DNA of 64,000 bases from an archaeon (GCA_024276825.1 JAJRWI010000033.1:90614-154613); one strand, 5' to 3'. Counted from the first letter of the stretch, positions 19,601 to 27,408 are shown. The notes: a model not told the origin generated them from the letters alone. Made by a program: numbers and translations.

Positions 19601-20110
19601 TTTTGCCTTGCAAGTCTTAACACACATCATACACTGGATGCAATTTTCAATGTCAATTGTTGCTACATTGGGCACTGCTTGTGGGAATGGGATATATGCC
19701 GCCTTTCTCATCTTTAGACCCATGTCATACTCGTTTGGGACCTCAATAGGACATATCCGCTCACAGTCCCCACAACCTGTGCACTTGTCAGGATCTACCC
19801 TTCTGTTCTTTTTGAGAATCTTGACATTGAAGTTTCCACGCTTGCCAGAAACCTCGATGACCTCTGAGTATGACATGATCTCAATGTTTGGGTGTCGTGA
19901 ACAATCAACCATCCATGGCCCCTGAATACACATTGCACAATCAAGCGTGGGGAACGTCTTATCTAGTTGTGACATGTGTCCACCAATTGATGGTTGCCTC
20001 TCAACCAGATAGACCTTGACTCCCATTTCCGCCAGATCTAATGCAGCTCGCATTCCCGAGATGCCAGCTCCGACAATCATAACGGGCTTTGTTTCTGACT
20101 CAGCCATCAC
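16643..20110 (-). CDS. Double-length HdrA fused to a C-terminal MvhD domain
   Basis: A 1155-residue protein. Order: FAD domain one (MIVGAGISGM, GGHMSQLDKTFPTLDC) with ferredoxin motifs at Cys110-120 and about 160; an HdrA N-terminal domain (RIGVIICSCGINIAGTV near 465, VVASCTPRTHEP); FAD domain two (VIGAGVAGMTAA near 610); two [4Fe-4S] motifs (CVGCGTCEINC and CQGCGKCAAGCP, about 975-1020); then an MvhD domain from about 1045 (MCNWCTYAGAD, CTGRV, GCHVGDCHY). MvhD usually hands electrons between a hydrogenase or formate dehydrogenase and HdrA. Cys, not Sec, occupies the MvhD positions. No group 3c MvhAG lies beside it. GTG 20110 or ATG 20107 starts the gene behind GGAG. Confidence 0.93.
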   Translation of the reverse strand: MMAESETKPVMIVGAGISGMRAALDLAEMGVKVYLVERQPSIGGHMSQLDKTFPTLDCAMCIQGPWMVDCSRHPNIEIMSYSEVIEVSGKRGNFNVKILKKNRRVDPDKCTGCGDCERICPIEVPNEYDMGLKMRKAAYIPFPQAVPNVATIDIENCIQCMMCVKTCKAKAIDFEAFTDETIEVNAGSIIIATGFELIDPATVPEYGYGRFPNVVSSLEYERMVSASGPTSGVVMRPSDGREPHRIAFVQCVGSRDVNHCAYCSKICCTYATKEAIITKEHTPEVHIDILFNDMRVFGKGFEEFIVRGETEYGINYVKGLPSEIHEDPTTHDLIIKHVDAKEHEVLIDRYDLVVLCPAMIPTDNSKLFESIGIKTDKYGFIPAQNGGLLLTETGVEGVHMCGTCNAPKDIPDSVAQGSAAAALAAMDIATPKAYSKTDTIEGQDLELMAGEPRIGVIICSCGINIAGTVDVARVTEYASTLPNVVYAENLLYSCSSDSQVVIKEAIKEHKLNRVVVASCTPRTHEPLFRTTIEEAGLNKYLFELANIREHCSWIHQTEKDEATEKAMDLVRMAVARATILEPQEEAITEIAPMALVIGAGVAGMTAAEIIANKGYKVYLVERESRVGGFLNRVKTVNFDSRSTEELISEYEKKIESNANIELMLNSQVVSSKGAIGDFNVIVNTNDEEKEIKIGVIIVATGATMLEEEGLYGLKKLPEVMTEAEFNRRVIEEDGIKNGETFVVIHCAGSREDESLEGSRTWCSSVCCTVALEHTLELLDRYPDSRVFHLYRDLRAPYNVEDKYREARKKGAVFIRFDKDEPPVVKKGKDKALTVTVKDQVLGATLELDVDHVVLATAMVPHESNKEVSELFKLSLNMSGYFMEAHPKLRPIDFQTDGVFVAGTATAPKGINEAMAQGQGAAMRALIPLVKGVRKAEAIVSVVDPEVCVGCGTCEINCAYNAIAVVPGDGSHDYAVSNPVLCQGCGKCAAGCPAGAITMKHFTDDQIMAQVRSALEDLPPNEPRILTIMCNWCTYAGADSAGVARLQQPPAVRDIRVMCTGRVSVTHILEAFRLGADMVWISGCHVGDCHYVDGNIAFERRYMIAKKIIEKAGLEPERLQFTHISASEGPIYAEKVKELTELVEKLGPSPLRPRRR

Positions 20111-20218
20111 TGATTACACTCCAGAGTGTTTGCGAACGGATAACTTGCGTGATAAAATGTTTATTGTTGGCACCATGGCCAATTGAACCATGAGTTGAAT
20201 AGCTATGCTTTTGGATAT

Positions 20219-20536
20219 TTACCGCTTGAACCTCATGAATGGCTGTTTCAACCACTTGAAGAACAACCTCAATGACCTCACTCTGATCTCACATTCAATG
20301 TCATAGTCCTCGAATGTGTATTCTGCATCTCTGACAATTTGACTGGTCAAATCATCATGCTGCCAGTACTGATAATTATCGATGATCAAGTTGACAAGTT
20401 CTTCAACCATATCTGTTCTCTTCTGAAGCAGAAGTTTGAAACCTCTATTGAATTCCCTATAGTCATGCGATTTCTCATCCTGAAACATGCCCCTAATGAT
20501 GTCCATATTATCCCAGAAATGTATCAACAGATTCAT
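20219..20536 (-). CDS. Hypothetical protein, 105 residues (last fragment)
   Basis: ATG-initiated open frame of 105 residues, rich in charged and aromatic residues, mostly helical, with a basic C-terminus (FFKWLKQPFMRFKR). No recognised domain. It is in the same frame as the three fragments upstream and could be the C-terminal part of one broken gene. It sits about 110 bases downstream of the divergent HdrA start. Confidence 0.4.
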   Translation of the reverse strand: MNLLIHFWDNMDIIRGMFQDEKSHDYREFNRGFKLLLQKRTDMVEELVNLIIDNYQYWQHDDLTSQIVRDAEYTFEDYDIECEIRVRSLRLFFKWLKQPFMRFKR

Positions 20537-20557
20537 TCCTGCGATTCTTTCGTTTAT

Positions 20558-20725
20558 TCACGTTAAATCAAGAATCTTATCAATGACTGAGATGCCCTGC
20601 ATGGGATTACAAATGCATGCAGTACTTATTATCTCTCTACTACCCATTCGAAACAGAAAGAGGTCATCAAGAAGAAGATGCCTTACTTGGTTGATGAATC
20701 GCTCAATGTCATTCACTCCTCCCAC
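20558..20725 (-). CDS. Short open frame, about 55 residues (third fragment)
   Basis: Lies between the stops at 20729 and 20558 in the same frame as its neighbours. Possible starts are GTG 20725 and GTG 20716; a GGGAGG motif falls between them and is badly placed for either. The peptide (VNDIERFINQVRHLLLDD and on to ISVIDKILDLT) looks protein-like and contains two Cys in ACIC. Real as an independent gene only with low confidence. Confidence 0.25.
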   Translation of the reverse strand: MGGVNDIERFINQVRHLLLDDLFLFRMGSREIISTACICNPMQGISVIDKILDLT

Positions 20726-20728
20726 CGA

Positions 20729-20971
20729 TTAATATCTGAGTGCGAGAATCGCCAGCCATTTTTGTTCTAAAATCTCTGACTTTAAGAGTGTAGAAATTTG
20801 TGCCAGCAATGCACTCTCCTCATCGCGTCCGAGTTTCATAGCACTGATACAAGCATTAGTCCTCTTAGTAGCATCCTCCATCTGCTGAACAAGACCCACC
20901 TCATCATCCAAGGAATCACTATCCAGAGTGACTCTCTCCATGATGGTTTCGACTGATTCTGGCTTTATCAC
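20729..20971 (-). CDS. Hypothetical protein, about 80 residues (second fragment)
   Basis: Open from GTG 20971. The frame is open further upstream to the TGA at 21035 without a standard start codon, which is why a read-through or nonsense-mutation origin is suspected. The protein is acidic and helical (VGLVQQMEDATKRTNACISAM, then LLAQISTLLKSEILEQ). No domain recognised. Confidence 0.35.
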   Translation of the reverse strand: MIKPESVETIMERVTLDSDSLDDEVGLVQQMEDATKRTNACISAMKLGRDEESALLAQISTLLKSEILEQKWLAILALRY

Positions 20972-21034
20972 ATTATCAGTGTCAATATCAGATATCTCAA
21001 CCTTACCTTTTACTCTCCTTGGCAGTGGGAGAAA

Positions 21035-21340
21035 TCACTTGTGATGAAGTTGCTCATCCCTTAGAAACTTAAACACGTTGATATAATCCCCAATCACCTG
21101 TGTTGATTTTGGAACAAACAATTGCTCATTTACTTCAAGAATGGCTTTATGAATTCTTTCAACATCAGAGGATGGATGAATCCAACTCATATTAAGAGAA
21201 TTTTCCATTCCCCCATAATAATGAAAATATCTATGGTGAGCCGCCTGACAGAGGTCAATTGGGTTTGCATCCCAATTTGCGTCGAATGTCAGGCCAATGA
21301 CAGACCTGTGGTTAAGACACAATATCTCGACAATTGTCAT
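21035..21340 (-). CDS. Hypothetical protein, 101 residues (first fragment of the interrupted frame)
   Basis: ATG-initiated open frame of 101 residues, soluble, with His- and aromatic-rich stretches (CQAAHHRYFHYYGG) and a helical C-terminal half. No recognised domain. It ends at TGA 21035, after which the same frame stays open. If it is a complete gene, it heads a row of small genes on the minus strand. Confidence 0.4.
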   Translation of the reverse strand: MTIVEILCLNHRSVIGLTFDANWDANPIDLCQAAHHRYFHYYGGMENSLNMSWIHPSSDVERIHKAILEVNEQLFVPKSTQVIGDYINVFKFLRDEQLHHK

Positions 21341-21779
21341 CGGAATCGTTTTGAATTCTGAGAATATTAATCATTTGAAAAGAGGTATGCCAATCAATCC
21401 TCATAAACTACGAATTTTCGACGATAGAGAGCGCGATACAGACGTTTACTCCTATTCAGCGGGTATGAGTTTATATTACAGGAACATTATTCCCCATTTA
21501 TGAAGGCGACTCGGCAGTTTACTAGAATCTATCTCTCACGAATAAAGTCACGTTCAAGAGAGTATTTTGAGGAGGCAGAGGACGGGGCAACTTTCAACTC
21601 TGAAACTAAATCTTCAACCACATCTGATTGAAGCCTCTCTCCTTTATGAACTCTTTTGAAACATCATAAAGGATATTTTTCTCATTGTAGCTTTTTCATC
21701 TCTCTTTATCACTGCATTTCAGTTCTCTTTGTAATGGTCATTATAAATGCAAAATGAGATGATTTCTTCAGGTGATAAC
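21341..21779. other. Non-coding gap of about 440 bases
   Basis: No convincing gene. A 38-codon plus-strand frame from 21388 (MPINPHKLRIFDDRER) has an AGAGG upstream but no other support. The region must hold the promoter of the acidic surface protein at 21780 and, at its left end, that of the minus-strand fragments. I see no repeat or RNA structure that I can support. Confidence 0.5.
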
Positions 21780-23042
21780 ATGAAACGAAAAGACTTGCTT
21801 ATCAAGATGCTCGCAATATCAATGATGTTCTTGTTGATCTCATCTATTGCATCAGTCAGTGCTCAAGGGGATGACGATGATGACGATGATGATAATGAGC
21901 CCGAACATAATGATAGCGAGGAGCATGAGCCTGACTATGAACGAGATGAAGATGGCACTGTTTGGATTCAGACCGATATAATGACAGTGAAACTAGACTC
22001 GGAATATCCTAAATATCAGTTCTGGTACACTCCTGATGAGAATGGCAGTATCACGAAGTTTCAGGTCAAATACACAATGTTGGTTGAATTTGAAGATAGC
22101 AACGGTGATGGTGTATATCAGTTCAATGAAACAATAGCCTTTGTACCATTGACAATTTTTGACTGGACATTACAAGTCGGTTCCATAACTGATGATCAGG
22201 GTCAAAACACAGAGGTTTACGCGTCTTATACAAAAGGCGCACTCCTTGATGAATGGGATGATGACTGGTTTGATGAGTGGCTTCCAGACTCATTTAATGA
22301 CATGGGTCTAGATCTCGCTGATGGTGATGACGATGATGACAACTCCACTGATGATGATCATCACGATACACAGGCCCTTAACTTCACTCAATATGAATCA
22401 ATGACTGTTCAGTTTTATGGACACATCTATCTCACTGATTACAATGGCACAGTCAGTGATGAGGAGGGCGTCCAAGCCAACTATACAATTGATGGCGGAA
22501 TGGAGTTTAAGATTGACATAGAGATTGGCAACTTCCCATTTCTTTCTAACACATCCAAAATTGCAATTCTAAACAGTCTTGATGAGGACTTGTCTGAAGA
22601 AGATCACAAGATTAGACTTCATGAGAGCGATGAAGATGAAGAGCATGACTCGGATGAGGAATGGGATGATGACCTCGGAGTGGAATTTGACGAGTCAGAT
22701 GACGATGAAATAGAAGAGTTGTCATTTGTGGACAGCTCAAATAATGTCACTCGAGGTTTCTACAGGTGGCTTGACAAAGCAGTCATGACTCTCCCTAACA
22801 ACAGCCAAATTGTAGTTGATGTTGCTGCTTCCTACTGGGTCGATGACTCCGAACTATACCTCTTCCTTGCATATCCGAACTTTGATGGAGGTTCTCTGAT
22901 TCATGATCCATCAGTGAAACTACTGGAGTCAGCCATTCCGGAAGTTGCACAATCGTGGTCTCCTACACTCTCGAATGGAGTGCTTATCGCATCGGGAATT
23001 ATTGCTCTTGCAGCAATTGTCGTTGTGTTAAAACGGAGATAA
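21780..23042 (+). CDS. Secreted, membrane-anchored, highly acidic surface protein
   Basis: About 420 residues from ATG 21780, which has GGTGAT just upstream. It has a Sec signal peptide (cleavage probably after SVSA), then an Asp run, further Asp/Glu-rich stretches near residues 190-200 and 290-330, several N-glycosylation sites and a C-terminal helix (GVLIASGIIALAAIVVVL) followed by KRR. This is an archaeal surface protein held in the membrane by its tail. The acidic patches could bind Ca2+ or other cations, which is inference. It is followed by a hairpin terminator and then by a membrane HTH protein. Confidence 0.8.
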   Translation: MKRKDLLIKMLAISMMFLLISSIASVSAQGDDDDDDDDNEPEHNDSEEHEPDYERDEDGTVWIQTDIMTVKLDSEYPKYQFWYTPDENGSITKFQVKYTMLVEFEDSNGDGVYQFNETIAFVPLTIFDWTLQVGSITDDQGQNTEVYASYTKGALLDEWDDDWFDEWLPDSFNDMGLDLADGDDDDDNSTDDDHHDTQALNFTQYESMTVQFYGHIYLTDYNGTVSDEEGVQANYTIDGGMEFKIDIEIGNFPFLSNTSKIAILNSLDEDLSEEDHKIRLHESDEDEEHDSDEEWDDDLGVEFDESDDDEIEELSFVDSSNNVTRGFYRWLDKAVMTLPNNSQIVVDVAASYWVDDSELYLFLAYPNFDGGSLIHDPSVKLLESAIPEVAQSWSPTLSNGVLIASGIIALAAIVVVLKRR

Positions 23043-23049
23043 TTCTCCC

Positions 23050-23085
23050 GCAGGGGCAGCTATGCCCCTGCATCCCTTTTTCTAC
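23050..23085 (+). terminator. Hairpin terminator after the acidic surface protein gene
   Basis: A perfect 9-base-pair stem, GCAGGGGCA / TGCCCCTGC (23050-23058 and 23063-23071), with a four-base loop, followed by CCCTTTTTCT. It lies 8 bases past the stop codon. The shape is that of an intrinsic terminator, stronger than most in this window. Confidence 0.75.
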
Positions 23086-23145
23086 TACCACATATGAATT
23101 GTTTTAAACCAAGAATATGAAAAAGATAAGAACAAAGTGAGAAGT

Positions 23146-24135
23146 ATGGAGCCCAAATACATTCTACTGCTAAGCTTGATTGCTCTCCTCATATCTGCTG
23201 GACCCCCATATGACATTATAGCCCAAGACACAGATGACATTGTGTTTGAAGACACCAAGATCCAACTGGTCCTTCATGTTAACGGCACTACCATCATCAA
23301 TTTCAAGACTCTAGTAAAGAACTCGGGATTGCAGCCCATCTCCACACTCACAATAAGGGTCGATGTAAGATCACTAATAATGATCAATGCCGCCTTTAAT
23401 GACAAGCCTGTTGAAGCTTCAATTGTCAATGCTGACAGATATTCAATGATCAGTATTACCTTGTCTGAAATTCTTGCATCAAATGAAACTGGTTCTCTTG
23501 AGATAGATCTATCTACAAGAGATATTCAGGAAGAATACAGCCTAGACTATGAGCGCTCCTTATCACTTCAACATATCATCTTCTACATTCGCCCAACGCA
23601 TCTGATTCAACATCTATCAGTTTCTATTGCATTACCTCCTCATGCAGTTCTTGACACTCAGAGTTCATCGTTAATATATCCTACTCCTTCCCAAAACCAC
23701 ACTGACGGCACTCGAATGGTATTTACTTGGGACTCTGGGCCGATATTTCCCGGTCAAGAGTCTGTGTTCATTGTGAAATTTGGTCTACCAATAACAAATC
23801 TCGATGCAAACACTAGCACTAACTCGTTAATCTTGCCTCTTAGCATCACTTTCATACTTGGAGCTCTCTCATTCATAATTACACAAAGGCTCCACCAGTT
23901 CATCAAATCTCTGAAGATGAAACCAATACACAGTCTTCCACTCAGCAAGCAGGATAAGATGGTACTTGAATTCATAATCAAGAAGGGAGGTTCTTGTTCA
24001 CAACGAGTGATTTACGAAGAACTGGACATGTCGCAATCGATGACAAGCATGATTCTCTCGAGCCTAGAAGAACGTGGCCTTATCAGACGGCTTAGAGAAG
24101 GGCGAATGAATATGGTCCATATCATTGAAGAATAA
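23146..24135 (+). CDS. Membrane-anchored winged-helix protein with extracellular domain
   Basis: About 329 residues from ATG 23146 (a GTG at 23137 is in frame). Order: signal peptide or first membrane helix (YILLLSLIALLISA), an extracellular beta-rich domain of about 210 residues, a transmembrane helix (LILPLSITFILGALSFII, about 230-247), a basic juxtamembrane stretch and a cytoplasmic winged helix of MarR-like type (DKMVLEFIIKKGGSCSQR, then MTSMILSSLEERGLIRR). The layout suggests sensing outside the cell and DNA binding inside. The neighbour upstream is a surface protein. Confidence 0.75.
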   Translation: MEPKYILLLSLIALLISAGPPYDIIAQDTDDIVFEDTKIQLVLHVNGTTIINFKTLVKNSGLQPISTLTIRVDVRSLIMINAAFNDKPVEASIVNADRYSMISITLSEILASNETGSLEIDLSTRDIQEEYSLDYERSLSLQHIIFYIRPTHLIQHLSVSIALPPHAVLDTQSSSLIYPTPSQNHTDGTRMVFTWDSGPIFPGQESVFIVKFGLPITNLDANTSTNSLILPLSITFILGALSFIITQRLHQFIKSLKMKPIHSLPLSKQDKMVLEFIIKKGGSCSQRVIYEELDMSQSMTSMILSSLEERGLIRRLREGRMNMVHIIEE

Positions 24136-24145
24136 ACCCAGATAA

Positions 24146-25060
24146 CTATGTCTTCAGGCCAAGCCGTTCCCAGTTGGGTTCGCTCTTCCTCTGCATGTAC
24201 TGCAGATGTGTTGACAGTCCGAACTCCTCAGGCTCATGACCAAAAGCAAGTGCAAGTAACTCCACAACATGCAATATATCAAACTGGTAATCCAGATCAA
24301 AATGCTTCTTTATCTCTACCTGTCCAAGGTCCAGTTGTAACTCACAGAATGGGCATGGTGTCACAATAATATCTGCGCCACCTGCCTCCAATAGACTATT
24401 GAACTTCTGTTTTGTGAAGTCCAACGCGACCTTTACATCTGCAGTCCTCACAGCGCCTCCTGCACCACAGCAGATGAGTTCATCCTTATATGGAACATAT
24501 GTTGCACCTGAAGTCTCGCATAACTCTCTGAAAATGTGAGGTCTCTCAGAATTGTCCTTCTGCTTTAAAGCCGCTGGACGCATCCAGTGGCAGCCTGGGT
24601 GCAATGCCATTCTTACGCCGGTCAGTGGTCGTGTGACATGCTTACGAATCTTCTCAAGACCCGCAATTGAATAGAGGGCGTCAACATAATGAGTGACCTC
24701 TATACTCCCCTTGAACTCACGATTGATCTCAGCAAGATTATCATTAACAGTCTTCATCAATTCCTCATCATGCTTCAACTCGTGATTGGCATCCCAGAGA
24801 CTTGCAAAGCAACCGTTGCATCCAGTGGTAATCGGGTGCCCTCCTGCTTCTGCGATTGTCAGGTTTCTAGCGGCAATTGTTGCCCATGTGACCCTGTCAA
24901 AAGAACCAAACACTCCTGGTGCGGGACAGCAACTTGCACCCTCCATGTCAAGAAGTTCTAAACCAAGATCTTCAAACACAATACGAGCGGCCTTCTCAAT
25001 GCTAGGATATCTATGTGGAATGATGCAACCAAGAAAATGGTAGAACTTGTGCTTTGCCAT
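24146..25060 (-). CDS. Heterodisulfide reductase subunit B (HdrB)
   Basis: A 304-residue protein with the canonical CCG-domain motifs: FLGCIIPHRYP, ASCCPAPGVFGSFD, TGCNGCF, HPGCHWMRP, LICCGAGGA and TPCPFCELQ. It would carry two noncubane [4Fe-4S] clusters and reduce a disulfide-like substrate. It is preceded by hdrC (2 bases) on the same strand. This pair has no HdrA beside it and must draw electrons from a partner encoded elsewhere, possibly one of the two large HdrAs at 11.5-20.1 kb. Confidence 0.93.
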   Translation of the reverse strand: MAKHKFYHFLGCIIPHRYPSIEKAARIVFEDLGLELLDMEGASCCPAPGVFGSFDRVTWATIAARNLTIAEAGGHPITTGCNGCFASLWDANHELKHDEELMKTVNDNLAEINREFKGSIEVTHYVDALYSIAGLEKIRKHVTRPLTGVRMALHPGCHWMRPAALKQKDNSERPHIFRELCETSGATYVPYKDELICCGAGGAVRTADVKVALDFTKQKFNSLLEAGGADIIVTPCPFCELQLDLGQVEIKKHFDLDYQFDILHVVELLALAFGHEPEEFGLSTHLQYMQRKSEPNWERLGLKT

Positions 25061-25062
25061 AT

Positions 25063-25632
25063 CTATTCCTCCTTTGGTGCGATGAGCTTGTCGAAGCCGC
25101 TCTTCTTGGCCAACTTCCTTATCTCCTCAATTGTCTCATGATATCTGCTTGCATTTGGTGGTACTGGCTCAAGACCGACTTTTTCTCTAAGTTTCTGCCA
25201 TGACTCTTTATCAAGTGGTACTGCATGACCGGCTTCAAGGACTTTCAGTGCTACACTCTGGTGTGGCTTTAACATATGGCCCTCTGCAACAGCAATGTTT
25301 CTGATGGCCTTGATAACATCCGTAGGCTTGACATCCTGTGGACATCTGTCAGTGCAGGTATAACAAGTAGTACAGTACCAGAGTTCTGGGGCTGATATAC
25401 ACTCTTCCTTCAGACCAAGTAATGCCTTTCGAATGATGAGTCTGACAAGATAGTTGGTTCTGGCACCAGCAGGACAACTCCCGCTACAGGTCCCACACTG
25501 ATAACACGATTGAATATTGGGACCACCAACACGTTTTATCATCTCCACAAATTCCCTGTCTGTGGAGTCTATATCTATTGTAGACCTGTCTTCTGCACTT
25601 GCCACGATGTCCACCGACTGTGGATTGCACAC
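25063..25632 (-). CDS. Heterodisulfide reductase subunit C (HdrC)
   Basis: Up to 189 residues with two ferredoxin motifs, CYQCGTCSGSCPA (near 43) and CTTCYTCTDRCP (near 87), and the family C-terminal segment ending in KKSGFDKLI. GTG 25632 is the longest start, but a TATA-like AATTTAAGG at about 25645-25653 would put transcription near 25623, so GTG 25614 may be the true start. It is cotranscribed with the following hdrB and divergent from a radical SAM gene. Confidence 0.9.
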   Translation of the reverse strand: MCNPQSVDIVASAEDRSTIDIDSTDREFVEMIKRVGGPNIQSCYQCGTCSGSCPAGARTNYLVRLIIRKALLGLKEECISAPELWYCTTCYTCTDRCPQDVKPTDVIKAIRNIAVAEGHMLKPHQSVALKVLEAGHAVPLDKESWQKLREKVGLEPVPPNASRYHETIEEIRKLAKKSGFDKLIAPKEE

Positions 25633-25654
25633 AGAATTTCAGCCTTAAATTCAT

Positions 25655-25666
25655 TGCCAATTGGCA
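25655..25666. promoter_or_regulatory. 12-base palindrome between the two divergent hdrCB transcription units
   Basis: TGCCAATTGGCA is a perfect palindrome in the 69-base gap between hdrC (minus) and the radical SAM gene (plus). It directly abuts the TATA-like element of the minus-strand hdrC, and the plus-strand start lies 36 bases away. A dimeric regulator here could control both units. A related GGCCAATTG lies upstream of the large hdrA at about 20177-20185. Confidence 0.5.
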
Positions 25667-25701
25667 CAATATTCATCAGAACAAATTACCCTAATTATTC
25701 A

Positions 25702-26772
25702 ATGAGATGTGCATTTCATCCCAACCGCCTTACATCGCGAGCAATTGGTGTATGCTCTGAATGCCTGAGTTCCAATCCGTCCAGCATGAATCAATCTCTT
25801 GAAACTCACAGGCGACTGAGAGCACGACTGGGCCTTGTTGAAACTATACATGGTCATGGACAGATTGTATGCTCCGAATGCGGAAACCATTGCAGACTCA
25901 ATAATGGTGATGTTGGCTTCTGTAATCTGCGAATCGCTAAGAATGGCATAATTGAGGAACGCTTCAAGGAAAAGGCAATAGTTTCATATTACTATGATCC
26001 GCTGCCTACAAACTGTGTGGCTGACTGGGTGTGTCCATGTAAGACCGATGGACTACTTGATAGCAACCATCGTTTCAATAACTTGGCTGTGTTTTATGGT
26101 TCCTGTAATTCTGACTGTCTGTTTTGTCAGAATGCGAGTTATCGTGACATGATGGCTAAAGGGAGGTCTCTCATGACCCCTCATGCACTTGCAGAGGCTG
26201 CTAATGAAAGGACTGCCTGTGTCTGCTTCTTTGGTGGGGATCCATCCTGTAATGCTGCCCATTCGATTGCAGTGTCCGAGTTCCTCATTCACCATGGAAT
26301 AAAGGTCTGTTATGAAACCAATGGAATAATCTCACGAAAATGGTTAAAGATAATGGCAGATGTAGTCATCAGGAGTGGAGGCACATTCAAGATTGATCTG
26401 AAGGCTTATTCTTCAAACATATACAAGGCATTGACAGGAGTTTCAAATACTGTTGTCTTGAATAATTTTCGAAGACTTGCAAAGATTGGTAGGGGACTGA
26501 ATCATACATTTCTGGTGGCAAGCATTCTACTAATACCCGAGTATGTGTCTGTTGATGAGGTGCAGCGTCTCTGTGAGTTCATTGCATACTGCGACCCTAC
26601 AATTCCAACTGCACTACTCGGTTTTGCTCCTCATCTTGCCATGTCCGATTTACCACGGACTAGTCGTGCACATGCATTCAGAGCCAAGGAGGTTGCTGAA
26701 GAGGCTGGACTTGAAAATGTGCGTATTGGCAACCTTGCTCTTCTGTCGAAGGCGGACTATGTGTTTGAATAG
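25702..26772 (+). CDS. Radical SAM protein, PflA-like, with extra Cys motifs
   Basis: About 356 residues from ATG 25702; an upstream extension in frame would overlap hdrC and is unlikely. The radical SAM cluster motif is GSCNSDCLFCQN (CxxxCxxC) near residue 137. Before it come a possible zinc motif (CAFHP with CSEC) and the segment CSECGNHCRLNNGDVGFC seen in the PflA-like/AmmeMemoRadiSam-type families. FFGGDPSCN is the GGE-like SAM-binding segment. The substrate is unknown. It begins a unit that continues with hdrC and hdrB, so a role in making or modifying the partner substrate of these reductases is possible. Confidence 0.85.
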   Translation: MRCAFHPNRLTSRAIGVCSECLSSNPSSMNQSLETHRRLRARLGLVETIHGHGQIVCSECGNHCRLNNGDVGFCNLRIAKNGIIEERFKEKAIVSYYYDPLPTNCVADWVCPCKTDGLLDSNHRFNNLAVFYGSCNSDCLFCQNASYRDMMAKGRSLMTPHALAEAANERTACVCFFGGDPSCNAAHSIAVSEFLIHHGIKVCYETNGIISRKWLKIMADVVIRSGGTFKIDLKAYSSNIYKALTGVSNTVVLNNFRRLAKIGRGLNHTFLVASILLIPEYVSVDEVQRLCEFIAYCDPTIPTALLGFAPHLAMSDLPRTSRAHAFRAKEVAEEAGLENVRIGNLALLSKADYVFE

Positions 26773-26856
26773 AAACAAATTAATTCAAACCACTCATGCT
26801 ACATCCACCAGTCTTATATTTGAATCTAAGTGGCAACCAGTCATAGAGGTCTTTTG

Positions 26857-27408
26857 ATGAGCGACCCGATAATCCGTGAAATAATAGACTCTGAGGAAAT
26901 AGACCCCGAGTTTGTAGACCTGCTGGTTGAGGCTGGAGCTGATCGCATACGGACATGCATTCAATGTGGTACATGTTCAAGTGTCTGCCCAAGTGGCAGG
27001 CGCACTGCGTTCAGAACAAGGGAGCTTATGCGAAAGGCCATTCTGGGGCTGAAGGACGAGGTATTGTCTAGTCCTGATCTCTGGCTCTGTGCCACATGTC
27101 TGACCTGTCTTGAGAGGTGTCCTAGACAGATCAAGACTACAGATGCAATTATCATTTTAAGAAACATTGCTGTTGCACAGGGCTATATGCTTCCACAACA
27201 TCGAAAGGCATCGATGAAGCTACTTGAAACAGGACATGCAGTTCCGATTGATGAGGCAAATATGAAGAAGCGGAAAGACTTGGGCCTAAAGGAAATACCG
27301 CCCACAGTACACTCGCATAAGAAGTCACTCAAAGAAGTTCAGAAGATAATGAAAAAGACAGGCTTCAAGGCTCTCATTGAGGGTACAAGTAAGGGGGCTC
27401 AACAATGA
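26857..27408 (+). CDS. Heterodisulfide reductase subunit C (HdrC)
   Basis: 183 residues from ATG 26857. Two ferredoxin motifs: CIQCGTCSSVCPS and CATCLTCLERCP. It is a close paralogue of the HdrC at 25063 (shared TGFKALI/SGFDKLI ending and GHAVPI/GHAVPL segment). Its stop overlaps the start of hdrB by 4 bases (ATGA). Confidence 0.93.
   Translation: MSDPIIREIIDSEEIDPEFVDLLVEAGADRIRTCIQCGTCSSVCPSGRRTAFRTRELMRKAILGLKDEVLSSPDLWLCATCLTCLERCPRQIKTTDAIIILRNIAVAQGYMLPQHRKASMKLLETGHAVPIDEANMKKRKDLGLKEIPPTVHSHKKSLKEVQKIMKKTGFKALIEGTSKGAQQ

Larger units (their letters stand above)
20219..21340 (-). pseudogene. Single reading frame interrupted by three in-frame stops, possible nonsense-decayed gene
   Basis: From ATG 21340 to the stop at 20219 the minus strand keeps one reading frame for 374 codons, broken only by TGA at 21035-21037, TAA at 20729-20731 and TGA at 20558-20560. 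The pieces between stops read as ordinary soluble, mostly helical protein, and no frameshift is needed to join them. I recognise no family in any piece. Either this is a recently inactivated gene of about 370 residues, or an operon of small genes that happen to share a frame, or stops are read through. A TATA-like GATTAATATTC lies upstream of 21340. Confidence 0.45.

Noticed and set aside
21035..21037. TGA as a selenocysteine codon
   Set aside because: The context (LHHK, then FLPLP) is not a redox motif, the other in-frame stops include TAA, and no insertion element was recognised. Nonsense decay or separate genes are simpler.
25510..25701. 64-residue N-terminal extension of the radical SAM protein
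   Set aside because: It overlaps the divergent hdrC gene and the palindrome. ATG 25702 starts a conserved-looking CAFHP segment.
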